64,000 nt of DNA from positions 51,074 through 115,073 of the forward strand of contig CALZKX010000218.1 of assembly GCA_945788155.1 (NCBI GenBank). Direction: 5' to 3'. The position numbers and the translations under genes were made by a program. The notes under the pieces were generated by a model. It saw nothing but the letters and a program-made list of their open reading frames with translations. It searched no databases and was not told where the DNA came from. Shown here one piece after another: positions 24,579-33,076 of this stretch (position 1 is the stretch's first letter; each line of letters starts with the position of its first letter). The DNA comes from an uncultured Flavobacteriaceae bacterium (GTDB lineage: Bacteria; Bacteroidota; Bacteroidia; Flavobacteriales; Flavobacteriaceae).

Positions 24579-26981
24579 CTATCGAGATTCTAGTATGCCC
24601 ATAAGTTCCAAGGTGTAATTATCAGAAGTTTGGATGTACGCATACTTTTCTTCGACAATAGCACCAAGTTTTCTTTTTTCAAAAGATGCAGTCATTCCCA
24701 AATCAATATGTTGAAATTTCAAATGAATAGCTCTTTTGATGGTTTGATATAACAATTGTCTGTAGGTATGGTAGATTTTAAGATAGTCATAGTCAATTCC
24801 GACTAAAGAAGGCACATAGGTCTGATTGTTGTTTTTATAGCAGAACATGACACCAATAATTTTTTTCGGATCTTTAGGGTTCCAAATGATTATGAATTCC
24901 CAATTTGGATGTTGAGACATATTTTTAAATAACTTTACTGGATATGAAAAGGTGTTCAATCCTAAATTATTTTGGCGCACGTTTTTGTACAATCCTTGAA
25001 CTTGGATTAATTGGGTCTTGTTAAGTTTCTTAAGGATTGATACATTTAAAGAGGGTTCGTGAGCCAAAATATCCTTTCTTAAATGTTTTTTGCTTCTTGA
25101 TGAAAGTCTGGATGTGTATTGTTGAATAGATTCGTTGTCTTTTAAATGGATTTTGCAAGAGTTGGGCATTTGAATCCTAACAAACCCTTGCCCTTGAAAA
25201 TAACTATGCAGCTTATTATCTTCATTAAAATCACGTAATACGACCATTTTGGAATTTGAACTTTGTTCTAACTTTTCCAAAGATTGCATAAGCTTATTTA
25301 ATGCATCATTCTTTAGTGGATGTTTATCATCTACATAAAGATGATTTCCCTCGGTAAATAGACATCCTAAGCTTAATACCTTTGATGTCATATAATATGG
25401 GTCTGCTTTTCGCTCTTCTTCAATAGTTTTAGAAGCAGTAACATTTGCTAGCATATCATCTTTCCATAAGGATGAGGATACTAAAGCCGCCAAAACTGGA
25501 TTGCTTTGTTGATCGAAAATCATTAAATACCAAAATTCCCAATTGTTTTCTTTCAACTCATTATTGCTGAATGTTTGTTCCAGAAATTTAAGTCCATCCC
25601 AATCATGAACACCATAATTTCCAACTAACTCATTCCAAATGTGCTTGTCTATTTTTGAAATAGTATTTTCTAACTGTATGCTAAGGTTTTCACTGGATGT
25701 TTTTTCAGATTCCGATTTAGTTTCCAATTTGAATGCTTGGTAAACACGGCGTAAGTTTGTATGTGTTTCTTCAATAGCTTTTGGTAAGTGATAGGTCATG
25801 GCATCGACTAGAGCTTTTATTTCTTGATGCTGATTATGTCTGGATATCGTAATTCTCACCCCTGTATTTTTTACTGGCACAGCTGGAAAAAGTCCTAGAT
25901 TTACATAAAACCCTTCTTTCATTAAACGATTTACAAAATTATAACCGGTTTTTGGCATTCCTGTTCCTATGAAGAATACTGGTGAGATATTTTTATCAAT
26001 TAGAGGTAACTCTGTTTGCTCTAACAATTCATTGAAATACTGAACTCGTTCTTTTAAATCATTTTGAAGTTCATAGATTTCTGGAGTTAAATGAATTTTA
26101 GCAGAAGCTGTTGCCGCTGCAACGGAAGCAGGCTCAAGCTGTGCTGAGAACGTTAAAGGACCTCCGAAAGTTTTAATTTCTTGATACATTTTTTTATTAG
26201 AACATACTAGCACAGATCCGCTAGCTCCAAATGTTTTACTTAATGTTCCAAACAGAAGCATGTTTTCTGACAGTTCATCTAATTCATTCATCACATAACC
26301 AGTGCCATTCTTGCCAATCCAACTCATTCCGTGTACATCGTCAAAATATAGATGTAGTTGAGGATATTTTAGGCTTAGAGCTTTTAAATCCTTTATAGGA
26401 GCAAAATCACCATACATGGAATAGATACCATCAGCCATATACCAAATTCTATTTCTAGTATTGGTATAAGACTTTATTTTGTCTTCCAACATATTTAAGT
26501 CATTATGTCGAATCATATCAATGGGAACACTTCTTGTTTTTAAAACTTTGGCGGCACTTTGAACACTCCAATGCACTTGATGGTCTAGAATAATAGCATC
26601 TTGATCTTTCACAGCGCTTGGAATGACACCCAAGTGGCCTAAAGTGCTATTCTTTGTGATGACAACAGGGTTTTGATACATCTCAGAAACCTTTTCCTCC
26701 AGTTGCTTGTAAAGAGGATTGGAAATGTACGATTTCGATAGCGGGAATTGAGTACCATATCTGGTAATGGCACTTATAGCAGCTTCTTTTAAACGAGAGT
26801 CCTGTTCCAGACCTAAATATCCAGTAGTGCCAAAATGAAAGAGTTTTCTGTTCTTTACGCCAATAGTTCTTCCAGAAAAGTTTTCGCCTTCAGCGTATAG
26901 ATGGAGTACGCCTTCATCTATTGCGTCAGTAAACACATCATTTACTGTATCTAAAAAATTGTTGTGTTTGATTTTTGCCAT
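24579..26981 (-). CDS. AOS-family PLP-dependent synthase fused to a BioF2-like acyltransferase
   Basis: The protein has about 800 residues. The first 400 form an alpha-oxoamine synthase (KAPA synthase / serine palmitoyltransferase type): DDVHGMSWIGKNGTGYV binds the cofactor and GTLSKTFGASGS carries the PLP lysine. Such enzymes join an acyl-CoA to an amino acid with loss of CO2. Residues about 440-800 resemble a GNAT/BioF2-like acyltransferase, with text around SRSKKHLRKDILAHEPS and YHTYRQLLYQTIKRAIHLKF. The ATG at 26981 (MAKIKHNNFLD) is preferred to one 13 codons upstream (27020). The product could be an amino-ketone lipid or a signalling molecule, which the sequence cannot settle. The divergent STAS-like and regulator genes suggest a regulated module. 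Confidence 0.85.
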   Translation of the reverse strand: MAKIKHNNFLDTVNDVFTDAIDEGVLHLYAEGENFSGRTIGVKNRKLFHFGTTGYLGLEQDSRLKEAAISAITRYGTQFPLSKSYISNPLYKQLEEKVSEMYQNPVVITKNSTLGHLGVIPSAVKDQDAIILDHQVHWSVQSAAKVLKTRSVPIDMIRHNDLNMLEDKIKSYTNTRNRIWYMADGIYSMYGDFAPIKDLKALSLKYPQLHLYFDDVHGMSWIGKNGTGYVMNELDELSENMLLFGTLSKTFGASGSVLVCSNKKMYQEIKTFGGPLTFSAQLEPASVAAATASAKIHLTPEIYELQNDLKERVQYFNELLEQTELPLIDKNISPVFFIGTGMPKTGYNFVNRLMKEGFYVNLGLFPAVPVKNTGVRITISRHNQHQEIKALVDAMTYHLPKAIEETHTNLRRVYQAFKLETKSESEKTSSENLSIQLENTISKIDKHIWNELVGNYGVHDWDGLKFLEQTFSNNELKENNWEFWYLMIFDQQSNPVLAALVSSSLWKDDMLANVTASKTIEEERKADPYYMTSKVLSLGCLFTEGNHLYVDDKHPLKNDALNKLMQSLEKLEQSSNSKMVVLRDFNEDNKLHSYFQGQGFVRIQMPNSCKIHLKDNESIQQYTSRLSSRSKKHLRKDILAHEPSLNVSILKKLNKTQLIQVQGLYKNVRQNNLGLNTFSYPVKLFKNMSQHPNWEFIIIWNPKDPKKIIGVMFCYKNNNQTYVPSLVGIDYDYLKIYHTYRQLLYQTIKRAIHLKFQHIDLGMTASFEKRKLGAIVEEKYAYIQTSDNYTLELMGILESR

Positions 26982-27186
26982 CCTAATGAGTTTTGTGAAT
27001 TTTAATTTAATATCTTTCATGGGAGATTAAAAAATTATACTTATCTATAATCCCTTAGAAGCAAGTGTTAATCCTTTGTAGTCAAAGAATAATCCATATT
27101 GGCTAATGTTAATTGAAATAAGTGTAACTGTTGTGTTGATTATTTTGTAAATTTATTAATAGTAATTAACCAGTTTTCTTATCATT

Positions 27187-27561
27187 ATGTCAATACCTCT
27201 TGAAAACGCATATGCGACCTACAAACTAGAGAATGGAATATTATATGTGGTGTATAGTAAAGACGTGATTTTAGATTTACCAGCAGCTGTTTATATAGTA
27301 AAGGATAGACTTTCCATGCATGAAGGGCGTTTTTTACCAGTATTATGTGATATTCGTCAAATAAAAGAAATAAACAAAGCTGCGAGGGCATATTTATCTA
27401 TTGAAGGCTCGATTTTGATTAAAGCGGTCGCTTTTATTGTAGACTCTCCTGTATCTGAAATGTTATCAGAATTCTACTTACGAACAAGTAAACCCCCAAT
27501 CCCAACAGAGTCTTTTAATACTATGGAAGAAGCATTAAAGTTTTTAAATAAATTCAAATAA
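27187..27561 (+). CDS. Small STAS/SpoIIAA-like protein (DUF7793-like)
   Basis: The 124-residue protein is a single soluble alpha/beta domain: AYATYKLENGILYVVYSKDV, then FLPVLCDIRQIKEINKAARA and SFNTMEEALKFL at the end. The pattern is that of SpoIIAA/STAS-like proteins found beside PLP synthases and AraC regulators in flavobacteria. It is divergent from the AOS fusion gene and 68 bases ahead of the PAS-AraC regulator. An anti-anti-sigma or ligand-sensing role is possible. No catalytic motif is seen. Confidence 0.6.
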   Translation: MSIPLENAYATYKLENGILYVVYSKDVILDLPAAVYIVKDRLSMHEGRFLPVLCDIRQIKEINKAARAYLSIEGSILIKAVAFIVDSPVSEMLSEFYLRTSKPPIPTESFNTMEEALKFLNKFK

Positions 27562-27629
27562 TCTATTCCATTATAGGTGATAAAGACATTAGTTTTTTAT
27601 GGATTAAAACGAATAAAAATTAATTCAAA

Positions 27630-28613
27630 ATGGATGATGAGTTACAGCAAAGAATGCAGGTTATTAATGAGATGCTATTGGAAATGGCTTCTGGAAATTT
27701 CTTTTATCGTATAAAGCGCTCTCCAAAGAACGATAATATTGAGGCCCTTGTTGTAACATTAAATATGTTGGCAGAGGAAATACAGGATACTATTATTCAT
27801 CAGGGTTACGCAAATACAAATAAAACCATTCTTGATATTGTACAAATGAGCTTTGTTCTTGATGCAAAAGGGTGTATTAGAATGGTTAACCAGAAAACCT
27901 GCAATATACTATCTAGTCTCTATGATGATATTGTTGGAAAATCTTTTGAAAGTTTCTTGTCCCAAGCGTCCATACCCAAGTGGAAAGCTAAATGGAATAG
28001 AATTAAAGAAAAAGAAATTTTTGATACTTCTATAAATTTAAAATTCAAATCCAAAGGGGATCTAATTATTCCTAAAATAGCTTACCTCACAACATTTAAT
28101 TATAGTGATATTAAAGATAAATGGACACTGATAACAATCATTCATCATTCTAATTTTCAAAATCAGTTAGATTCTGACTTGAAAAACAGGGTCGTCAAAC
28201 AAGCTAAAAAGAATGAAGAAATCTCTTCGAAAAGCACAAATAAAATTTCAAAACCAAAGTTGAGGTTAAGTTTTGAGGATATACGTAAAATAAGAGAAGG
28301 ACACGATATTATAATCAATAATTTAGAAAGAGATTTTCCTTCCCTTAAGGATTTTGCTCTACAAATAGGAACAAATGAATTTAAATTGAAATACGGTTTT
28401 AAAGAACTGTATGGAACTACTGTCCATCGTTTTTTAATGCAGGAACGTCTGCGAAAAGCTCAAATGATGATTCAATATAGCGATGTGTCTCTTAAATTAA
28501 TCGCATATATGGTCGGGTTCAAAAGCATGCCTCATTTCTCTAGATCATTCAAGAAACGATATGGATATTCTCCAAGCGCTCTTCGAAAGAATTCTATAAC
28601 TAACAATAGTTGA
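27630..28613 (+). CDS. PAS-domain AraC-family transcriptional regulator
   Basis: The 327-residue protein has three parts. Residues 1-55 resemble a cytoplasmic HAMP-like linker (LLEMASGNFFYRIKRS). Residues about 65-170 form a PAS sensor (DIVQMSFVLDAKGCIRMVNQ). Residues about 225-320 form an AraC-type double helix-turn-helix, ending SLKLIAYMVGFKSMPHFSRS then FKKRYGYSPSALRK. It has no membrane helix, so it should sense an intracellular cue. It lies 68 bases after the STAS-like gene and likely controls the AOS fusion, the downstream MauE/DUF6520 genes, or both. Confidence 0.85.
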   Translation: MDDELQQRMQVINEMLLEMASGNFFYRIKRSPKNDNIEALVVTLNMLAEEIQDTIIHQGYANTNKTILDIVQMSFVLDAKGCIRMVNQKTCNILSSLYDDIVGKSFESFLSQASIPKWKAKWNRIKEKEIFDTSINLKFKSKGDLIIPKIAYLTTFNYSDIKDKWTLITIIHHSNFQNQLDSDLKNRVVKQAKKNEEISSKSTNKISKPKLRLSFEDIRKIREGHDIIINNLERDFPSLKDFALQIGTNEFKLKYGFKELYGTTVHRFLMQERLRKAQMMIQYSDVSLKLIAYMVGFKSMPHFSRSFKKRYGYSPSALRKNSITNNS

Positions 28614-28708
28614 ATTTCCCAATCATTTCATTTAATCCTTTTTAGATAAGAGGTTAAACTTTTAAATCAAAATTTACTTAGGAACTTTATCATATCAAGT
28701 TAAAAGAT

Positions 28709-29155
28709 ATGAAAGCAACTAGATTGACATACCAATACATACCAAATATATGTATTGTTCTTTATATAATATTATTTGTGTATGCTGCCACAAGTAAGTT
28801 TCTTGACTTTTATAATTTCAAAGTTCAACTTGGACAGTCACCTGTCCTTACTGCTTATGCCGATTGGGTGTCTTGGGGGATTCCCTTACTCGAATTGACT
28901 ATTGCTGGACTATTTTTATTTCCCAAATATGTGCTTTTAGCTTTTTATGCTAGCTATTCATTAATGATAATGTTTACGACTTATATTATCGTAATCTTGA
29001 ATTTTAGCGATTTCATTCCATGCTCTTGTGGAGGTGTACTAGAGAAATTGAGTTGGACAGATCACATAATATTCAATGTTATTTTTATTGCTATTGCAGT
29101 TGTTGGTGTTAAGTTTTCTGAGAATCAATTGAATTCAAAATTTGGAAATTTATGA
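28709..29155 (+). CDS. MauE/DoxX-like membrane protein
   Basis: The 148-residue protein has four predicted transmembrane helices, and a short loop contains FIPCSCGGVLEKLSW with a CxC pair. This is the mark of the MauE-like family in Bacteroidetes. MauE in methylotrophs is needed for maturation of a disulfide-rich periplasmic enzyme subunit, and related proteins are thought to pass redox equivalents across the membrane. Its end overlaps the next gene by 4 bases. The small cysteine-containing secreted protein downstream is a plausible client. Confidence 0.8.
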   Translation: MKATRLTYQYIPNICIVLYIILFVYAATSKFLDFYNFKVQLGQSPVLTAYADWVSWGIPLLELTIAGLFLFPKYVLLAFYASYSLMIMFTTYIIVILNFSDFIPCSCGGVLEKLSWTDHIIFNVIFIAIAVVGVKFSENQLNSKFGNL

Positions 29156-30249
29156 AAATCAAAACTCTATTTATATTATTAATACTTGCAGTATCCAGTA
29201 TCACTGTCGTTGTGGTTTTATTTCTACTATCCGAACATGAAGTACATCGTAATAATGCGTTTGTCAGAAGATATCCACATCATCCAATTACAAAAAAATA
29301 TGACCTACCTATTAAGTATAATTCCTATTATGTTTCTGGATTTGATAATGACATATTGTATTTAGGGAATAACACTGCACCATTACACCTCTTGGAAGTA
29401 AATCTAAAAACAAAGGACACCAACCATATACAGATTAGAATGAAAAGTAAAGATTTGACCTTTCAATCATTAAAGGTCAAGATGCAGCCTCCGTATTTTT
29501 TTATAATGGATGGAAGTGTTCCATGTATATTTCGTGGAAAAATTGGTGATTGGAATGCTCATCTTTGGATGAAAGATAAAGCTTACTTCAACCAAGCTAT
29601 GCCAGTTGACAGTAATAAGATATATATAAATACAATTAGTAGTAAAACCCAAATGACCACTCTTGGGCTCATTGAAAGACAAGAAAATGAAAATATAAAT
29701 ATTGTCCTAAATACTGACATTCTTGAAAAGCAAATCGACGGGGTGTTTGATGTTGATGGAATCATGACTATTTCTCCGAATACAGGAACACTTGGATACG
29801 TCTATTTTTACCGCAATCAATTCATGGTGATGGATTCCAACCTTAAACTGATTGAAAGACAGCATACTATTGATACCGTTCAAAGGGTGCAAATAAAAGT
29901 AGCAAACTTGAATGATAATCAAATATCAAAGATGAAAGCTCCTCCAATGATAGTTAATAAAATGGCATTTATGTATAATGATTTACTTCTAATTAACTCA
30001 GATAGATTGGGAAAGTATGAAGACGAAGATATGTTAAAGGAAGCCTCAATAATCGATGTGTATAATTGGCAGAAAGAATCTTATGAATTTAGTTTTTATT
30101 TCTACCATATAGGTAAGGAAAGTGTCAAGGAATTTGCAGTATTTAATGATTATTTGATAGGATTGATTGACGACAAATTATCCGTATATGAGATTGGAAA
30201 GAAGCAATTCAATCAAGTATCAATAAAACAAAAGACAATTAGATTATAA
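29152..30249 (+). CDS. Membrane-anchored probable beta-propeller protein
   Basis: The 365-residue protein has one N-terminal transmembrane helix (about residues 4-26) and then a beta-rich extracytoplasmic domain. It contains repeated strand-turn patterns such as YVSGFDNDILYLGNNTAPLH and IMTISPNTGTLGYVYFYRNQ. It resembles six- or seven-bladed propeller proteins found with MauE and DUF6520 genes in flavobacteria. I cannot name a family. It is translationally coupled to the MauE-like gene. Confidence 0.65.
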   Translation: MKIKTLFILLILAVSSITVVVVLFLLSEHEVHRNNAFVRRYPHHPITKKYDLPIKYNSYYVSGFDNDILYLGNNTAPLHLLEVNLKTKDTNHIQIRMKSKDLTFQSLKVKMQPPYFFIMDGSVPCIFRGKIGDWNAHLWMKDKAYFNQAMPVDSNKIYINTISSKTQMTTLGLIERQENENINIVLNTDILEKQIDGVFDVDGIMTISPNTGTLGYVYFYRNQFMVMDSNLKLIERQHTIDTVQRVQIKVANLNDNQISKMKAPPMIVNKMAFMYNDLLLINSDRLGKYEDEDMLKEASIIDVYNWQKESYEFSFYFYHIGKESVKEFAVFNDYLIGLIDDKLSVYEIGKKQFNQVSIKQKTIRL

Positions 30250-30270
30250 GAATTTAAGAACAGATAATTT

Positions 30271-30307
30271 CTACTGGCCAGTAGCGGGGGTTGAGATTGA
30301 AAACCCG
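30271..30307. promoter_or_regulatory. Perfect palindrome and hairpin before the DUF6520 gene
   Basis: A perfect 14-base palindrome, CTACTGGCCAGTAG, lies at 30271-30284. It abuts a GC-rich hairpin (CGGGGGTT...AACCCG, 30285-30307) in very AT-rich surroundings. It may be an operator, or an RNA structure that ends or processes the upstream transcript and so raises DUF6520 expression. Confidence 0.45.
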
Positions 30308-30350
30308 TAAAAAAGAGTAAATCACATTTTTTAATTTAATTTATTTTATT

Positions 30351-30629
30351 ATGAAAACTCAAAAATTAAAATTTTTTGTCCCAGTTTTGGCAATAATCTT
30401 TGCCATTTCTGCAAGTGCATTTACTACTACCGATAATTCGGAAGTAGATGAGAATTTTACCATGATTACAGGTTACACTGTGAATGCTATTCCAGGGCTG
30501 CCATGTGATGAAGTTACAGTCGATTGTAAAACTTCAGGAACTCAAATATGCACCATCGGTGCAAATAATGATCCAGTTTATAAAATTAAGAATGGAACTT
30601 CTTGTGTTAGTCATCTATTTAGACTTTAG
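30351..30629 (+). CDS. Small secreted DUF6520-family protein
   Basis: The 92-residue protein has a signal peptide (MKTQKLKFFVPVLAIIFAIS, cleaved near ASAF). A short mature region carries four cysteines: CDEVTVDC, QICTIG and TSCVSH. Such precursors occur in flavobacteria beside MauE-like proteins and are otherwise uncharacterised. The cysteines could form two disulfides, matching the redox role proposed for the MauE-like neighbour. It is preceded by the hairpin at 30271-30307. Confidence 0.75.
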   Translation: MKTQKLKFFVPVLAIIFAISASAFTTTDNSEVDENFTMITGYTVNAIPGLPCDEVTVDCKTSGTQICTIGANNDPVYKIKNGTSCVSHLFRL

Positions 30630-30742
30630 TTAAAATAAGTTTCACTTTTTATTTTTGGGCTGTCTACAAAGCATCTATGGTTTTGGGAAAAATTGAATTT
30701 ATGGTATTTAAATATTACCAGATGTTTCGTCTTTTTTATAGA

Positions 30743-33076
30743 CTACTGTTTTTTAGACAGCCTTTTTATTTCTGTTAAGCAGAAAGTTAAATGAGCTAAT
30801 GTAATTTTGTCTTCTACCCATTCTAAACTTACAGTGATATCTTCTTGAAGAGACAACAATTCAGATATTAGCAAGCTTTTAGAAAAGCCATTATAAAAGC
30901 CATTACTTTCACTTAATCTAATATTGGTATAATTTTTTTCTTGGTTGATTGCTCTAATAAAAATATCTAAATATGCTCTTTGTAGTTCCTGTTTGCGCTG
31001 GTTAATTAAGAAAATCTCATTACGCTGCAATTTATTGAAGAGACCAGTTCTTAGTTTTATTAGTAAACTTCTTATGATTCCTTTATATGTCGAATTATTT
31101 TCCATTTCCTCAAGCCTCTTCATTCTGTAAGGTTCTATTAATTCTGATAATAGTTTCAATTGATATTCCATCAATTTATTGGAGTCTGTTGAATATTGTA
31201 TTCTGGATGAATATGACGGATTTGATAACCACTCTGGAACTTCAAATGCATTCTCAAGCAAGAACTCCAAAGCTTCAACTTGAATGTCATAGGGTATAGG
31301 GGTATATACTGCTCCCGATTGAGTACCTGATTTATATTGAATAGTATAACCACCAATCAATGATATGACTTGTTTCATCTGATGATACCATAATTCCAAA
31401 GTCTTGTTATGTAGTCTTTCCAGAAACGCATTGTCTTTTTGGTTTTGATTAATCTTTGGCAAAAGCCCTATAACTCTTTTAATGTTTTTTAGGCCAAGTT
31501 CCGTGCTTTTTACAGGATCGTTATTTTCAACGACCTCGTTTGTACAGCCCGGACCAATTGTTTTAAAATAATCATTATTGTAGCGATACCAAGAAATGCT
31601 GTCTTGCAACTGCACTAATTTTTCTAATTTTAACAGTGCTTCATTTTGGTTTATAATATCATCAAAAATTTGATAACCCCATTTTATTTGATATGCATCT
31701 GCGGGGCCTACTTTTTGAATAAGTAAGGATGGTGGAATACTATCTTCTGGCTGAACTATATAGTTGTGTCTGGCATAACTCATGATACTGGGAGTGTGTC
31801 CCATACTTTGCAACCATTTTTTATCTCGCATTTTTTCAAAAGGGTAAGCATATTCCCCATAATTTGCGTCTTTAATACCAAAGGCATGTCCAGCTTCGTG
31901 GGCTGTCAAAGATTGTAACAGTTCTCCCATAAGATCATCAGGAAAGGGGTATTGTTGCGCTCGTTTATCTAATGGAGCACATCTAATCAGATAGATGTCC
32001 GATAAAGCTTGATAAGAACTTCCTATGATTATATCTGATTTTAAAATCTCCCCTGAACGAAAGTCTACAATATTGTTGACCGTAGAACCTCCTTTGTTCT
32101 CACTTCCACGTATGTCCGTATAGTTAGCCCATCGTATTATGGAATAGTTAATACTGTTACTACACCAAGTGGAATCATGTACAGGAGGATCCTTCACTTC
32201 AATGGCATTTTTAAATCCCGCAGCTTCAAAGGCGGGAAGCCACTCCATTATTCCTGCTTTTATATAAGGTTTCCATTTATTTGGCATATCTGGGTCAAAA
32301 TAAAATACGATAGGTTTGATGGGCTCGCTTAAGTGCTCATCCTTAATTTTTTTTTCTAAACGCCATCTCATTATACTAGCTTTAGCTGTTTTTGGATAAG
32401 CACTTATGATTCCAAACTCATCTTCATTCTTAAACCCCATGCGGTGATCAAATAATCGAGGTACCATAGGTTCTGGCAGAAGATAGAAGCTAAAATTTAC
32501 AGCACTGGTTTTTTGATTGTTCTTGTACGACGTCGTTCTTTTGGTCAAAATTACAGTTTCATTTTCCAAATATTGGACACGGTCAATATAGGATTGATTT
32601 AAAAGCACATGCTCTGGAGATTCCAAATTCCATTTAATAGCTGTATTTAGAAAGAGGTCAGTTACGTCGATATAAAAGCTTTTATTTGAACTTTTATCTT
32701 TTAGGATAGGGAATCGACCAATAATATTAGCTTCATCATGGTAATCATAATTTAAAGGAATGACAACTCCCGATAAGGATTCTATTTGGGGGATTGTTAA
32801 AATGATATGGTCAAGATGTTTAGACCAAATCACCTGATGATACCCCACATCATGTCTAACAAAGAGCATTGGTTTTTGCAATGCTTCGACATCTATTTTA
32901 AAGAAAAGCCTTTCGCCTTCCAATTGGGTTTCAATACTTTTGTTGACCTGCCCCAATACAGGGCAGGTGACTAACAAAATAATCAAATAAAACAAAAGTT
33001 TACATCTGAATTTTAATGGGAGTGCTATTTCAATAAATGATTCACACATATCTTTTTGCTTTTTAGTAACCTTCAT
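30743..33076 (-). CDS. Secreted zinc-dependent metalloprotease (DUF5117/DUF4953-like)
   Basis: The 777-residue protein has an N-terminal signal region (KLLFYLIILLVTCPVLGQ) and a metzincin-like zinc site: TAHEAGHAFGIKDAN with His393, Glu394 and His397. The large N-terminal domain contains VFYFDPDMPNKWKPYIKAGI, usual in this Bacteroidetes protease family. Its start overlaps the end of susD by 14 bases, so it is in the SusC/SusD operon. It probably cuts protein or peptide at the cell surface or in the periplasm for uptake by that transporter. Confidence 0.88.
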   Translation of the reverse strand: MKVTKKQKDMCESFIEIALPLKFRCKLLFYLIILLVTCPVLGQVNKSIETQLEGERLFFKIDVEALQKPMLFVRHDVGYHQVIWSKHLDHIILTIPQIESLSGVVIPLNYDYHDEANIIGRFPILKDKSSNKSFYIDVTDLFLNTAIKWNLESPEHVLLNQSYIDRVQYLENETVILTKRTTSYKNNQKTSAVNFSFYLLPEPMVPRLFDHRMGFKNEDEFGIISAYPKTAKASIMRWRLEKKIKDEHLSEPIKPIVFYFDPDMPNKWKPYIKAGIMEWLPAFEAAGFKNAIEVKDPPVHDSTWCSNSINYSIIRWANYTDIRGSENKGGSTVNNIVDFRSGEILKSDIIIGSSYQALSDIYLIRCAPLDKRAQQYPFPDDLMGELLQSLTAHEAGHAFGIKDANYGEYAYPFEKMRDKKWLQSMGHTPSIMSYARHNYIVQPEDSIPPSLLIQKVGPADAYQIKWGYQIFDDIINQNEALLKLEKLVQLQDSISWYRYNNDYFKTIGPGCTNEVVENNDPVKSTELGLKNIKRVIGLLPKINQNQKDNAFLERLHNKTLELWYHQMKQVISLIGGYTIQYKSGTQSGAVYTPIPYDIQVEALEFLLENAFEVPEWLSNPSYSSRIQYSTDSNKLMEYQLKLLSELIEPYRMKRLEEMENNSTYKGIIRSLLIKLRTGLFNKLQRNEIFLINQRKQELQRAYLDIFIRAINQEKNYTNIRLSESNGFYNGFSKSLLISELLSLQEDITVSLEWVEDKITLAHLTFCLTEIKRLSKKQ

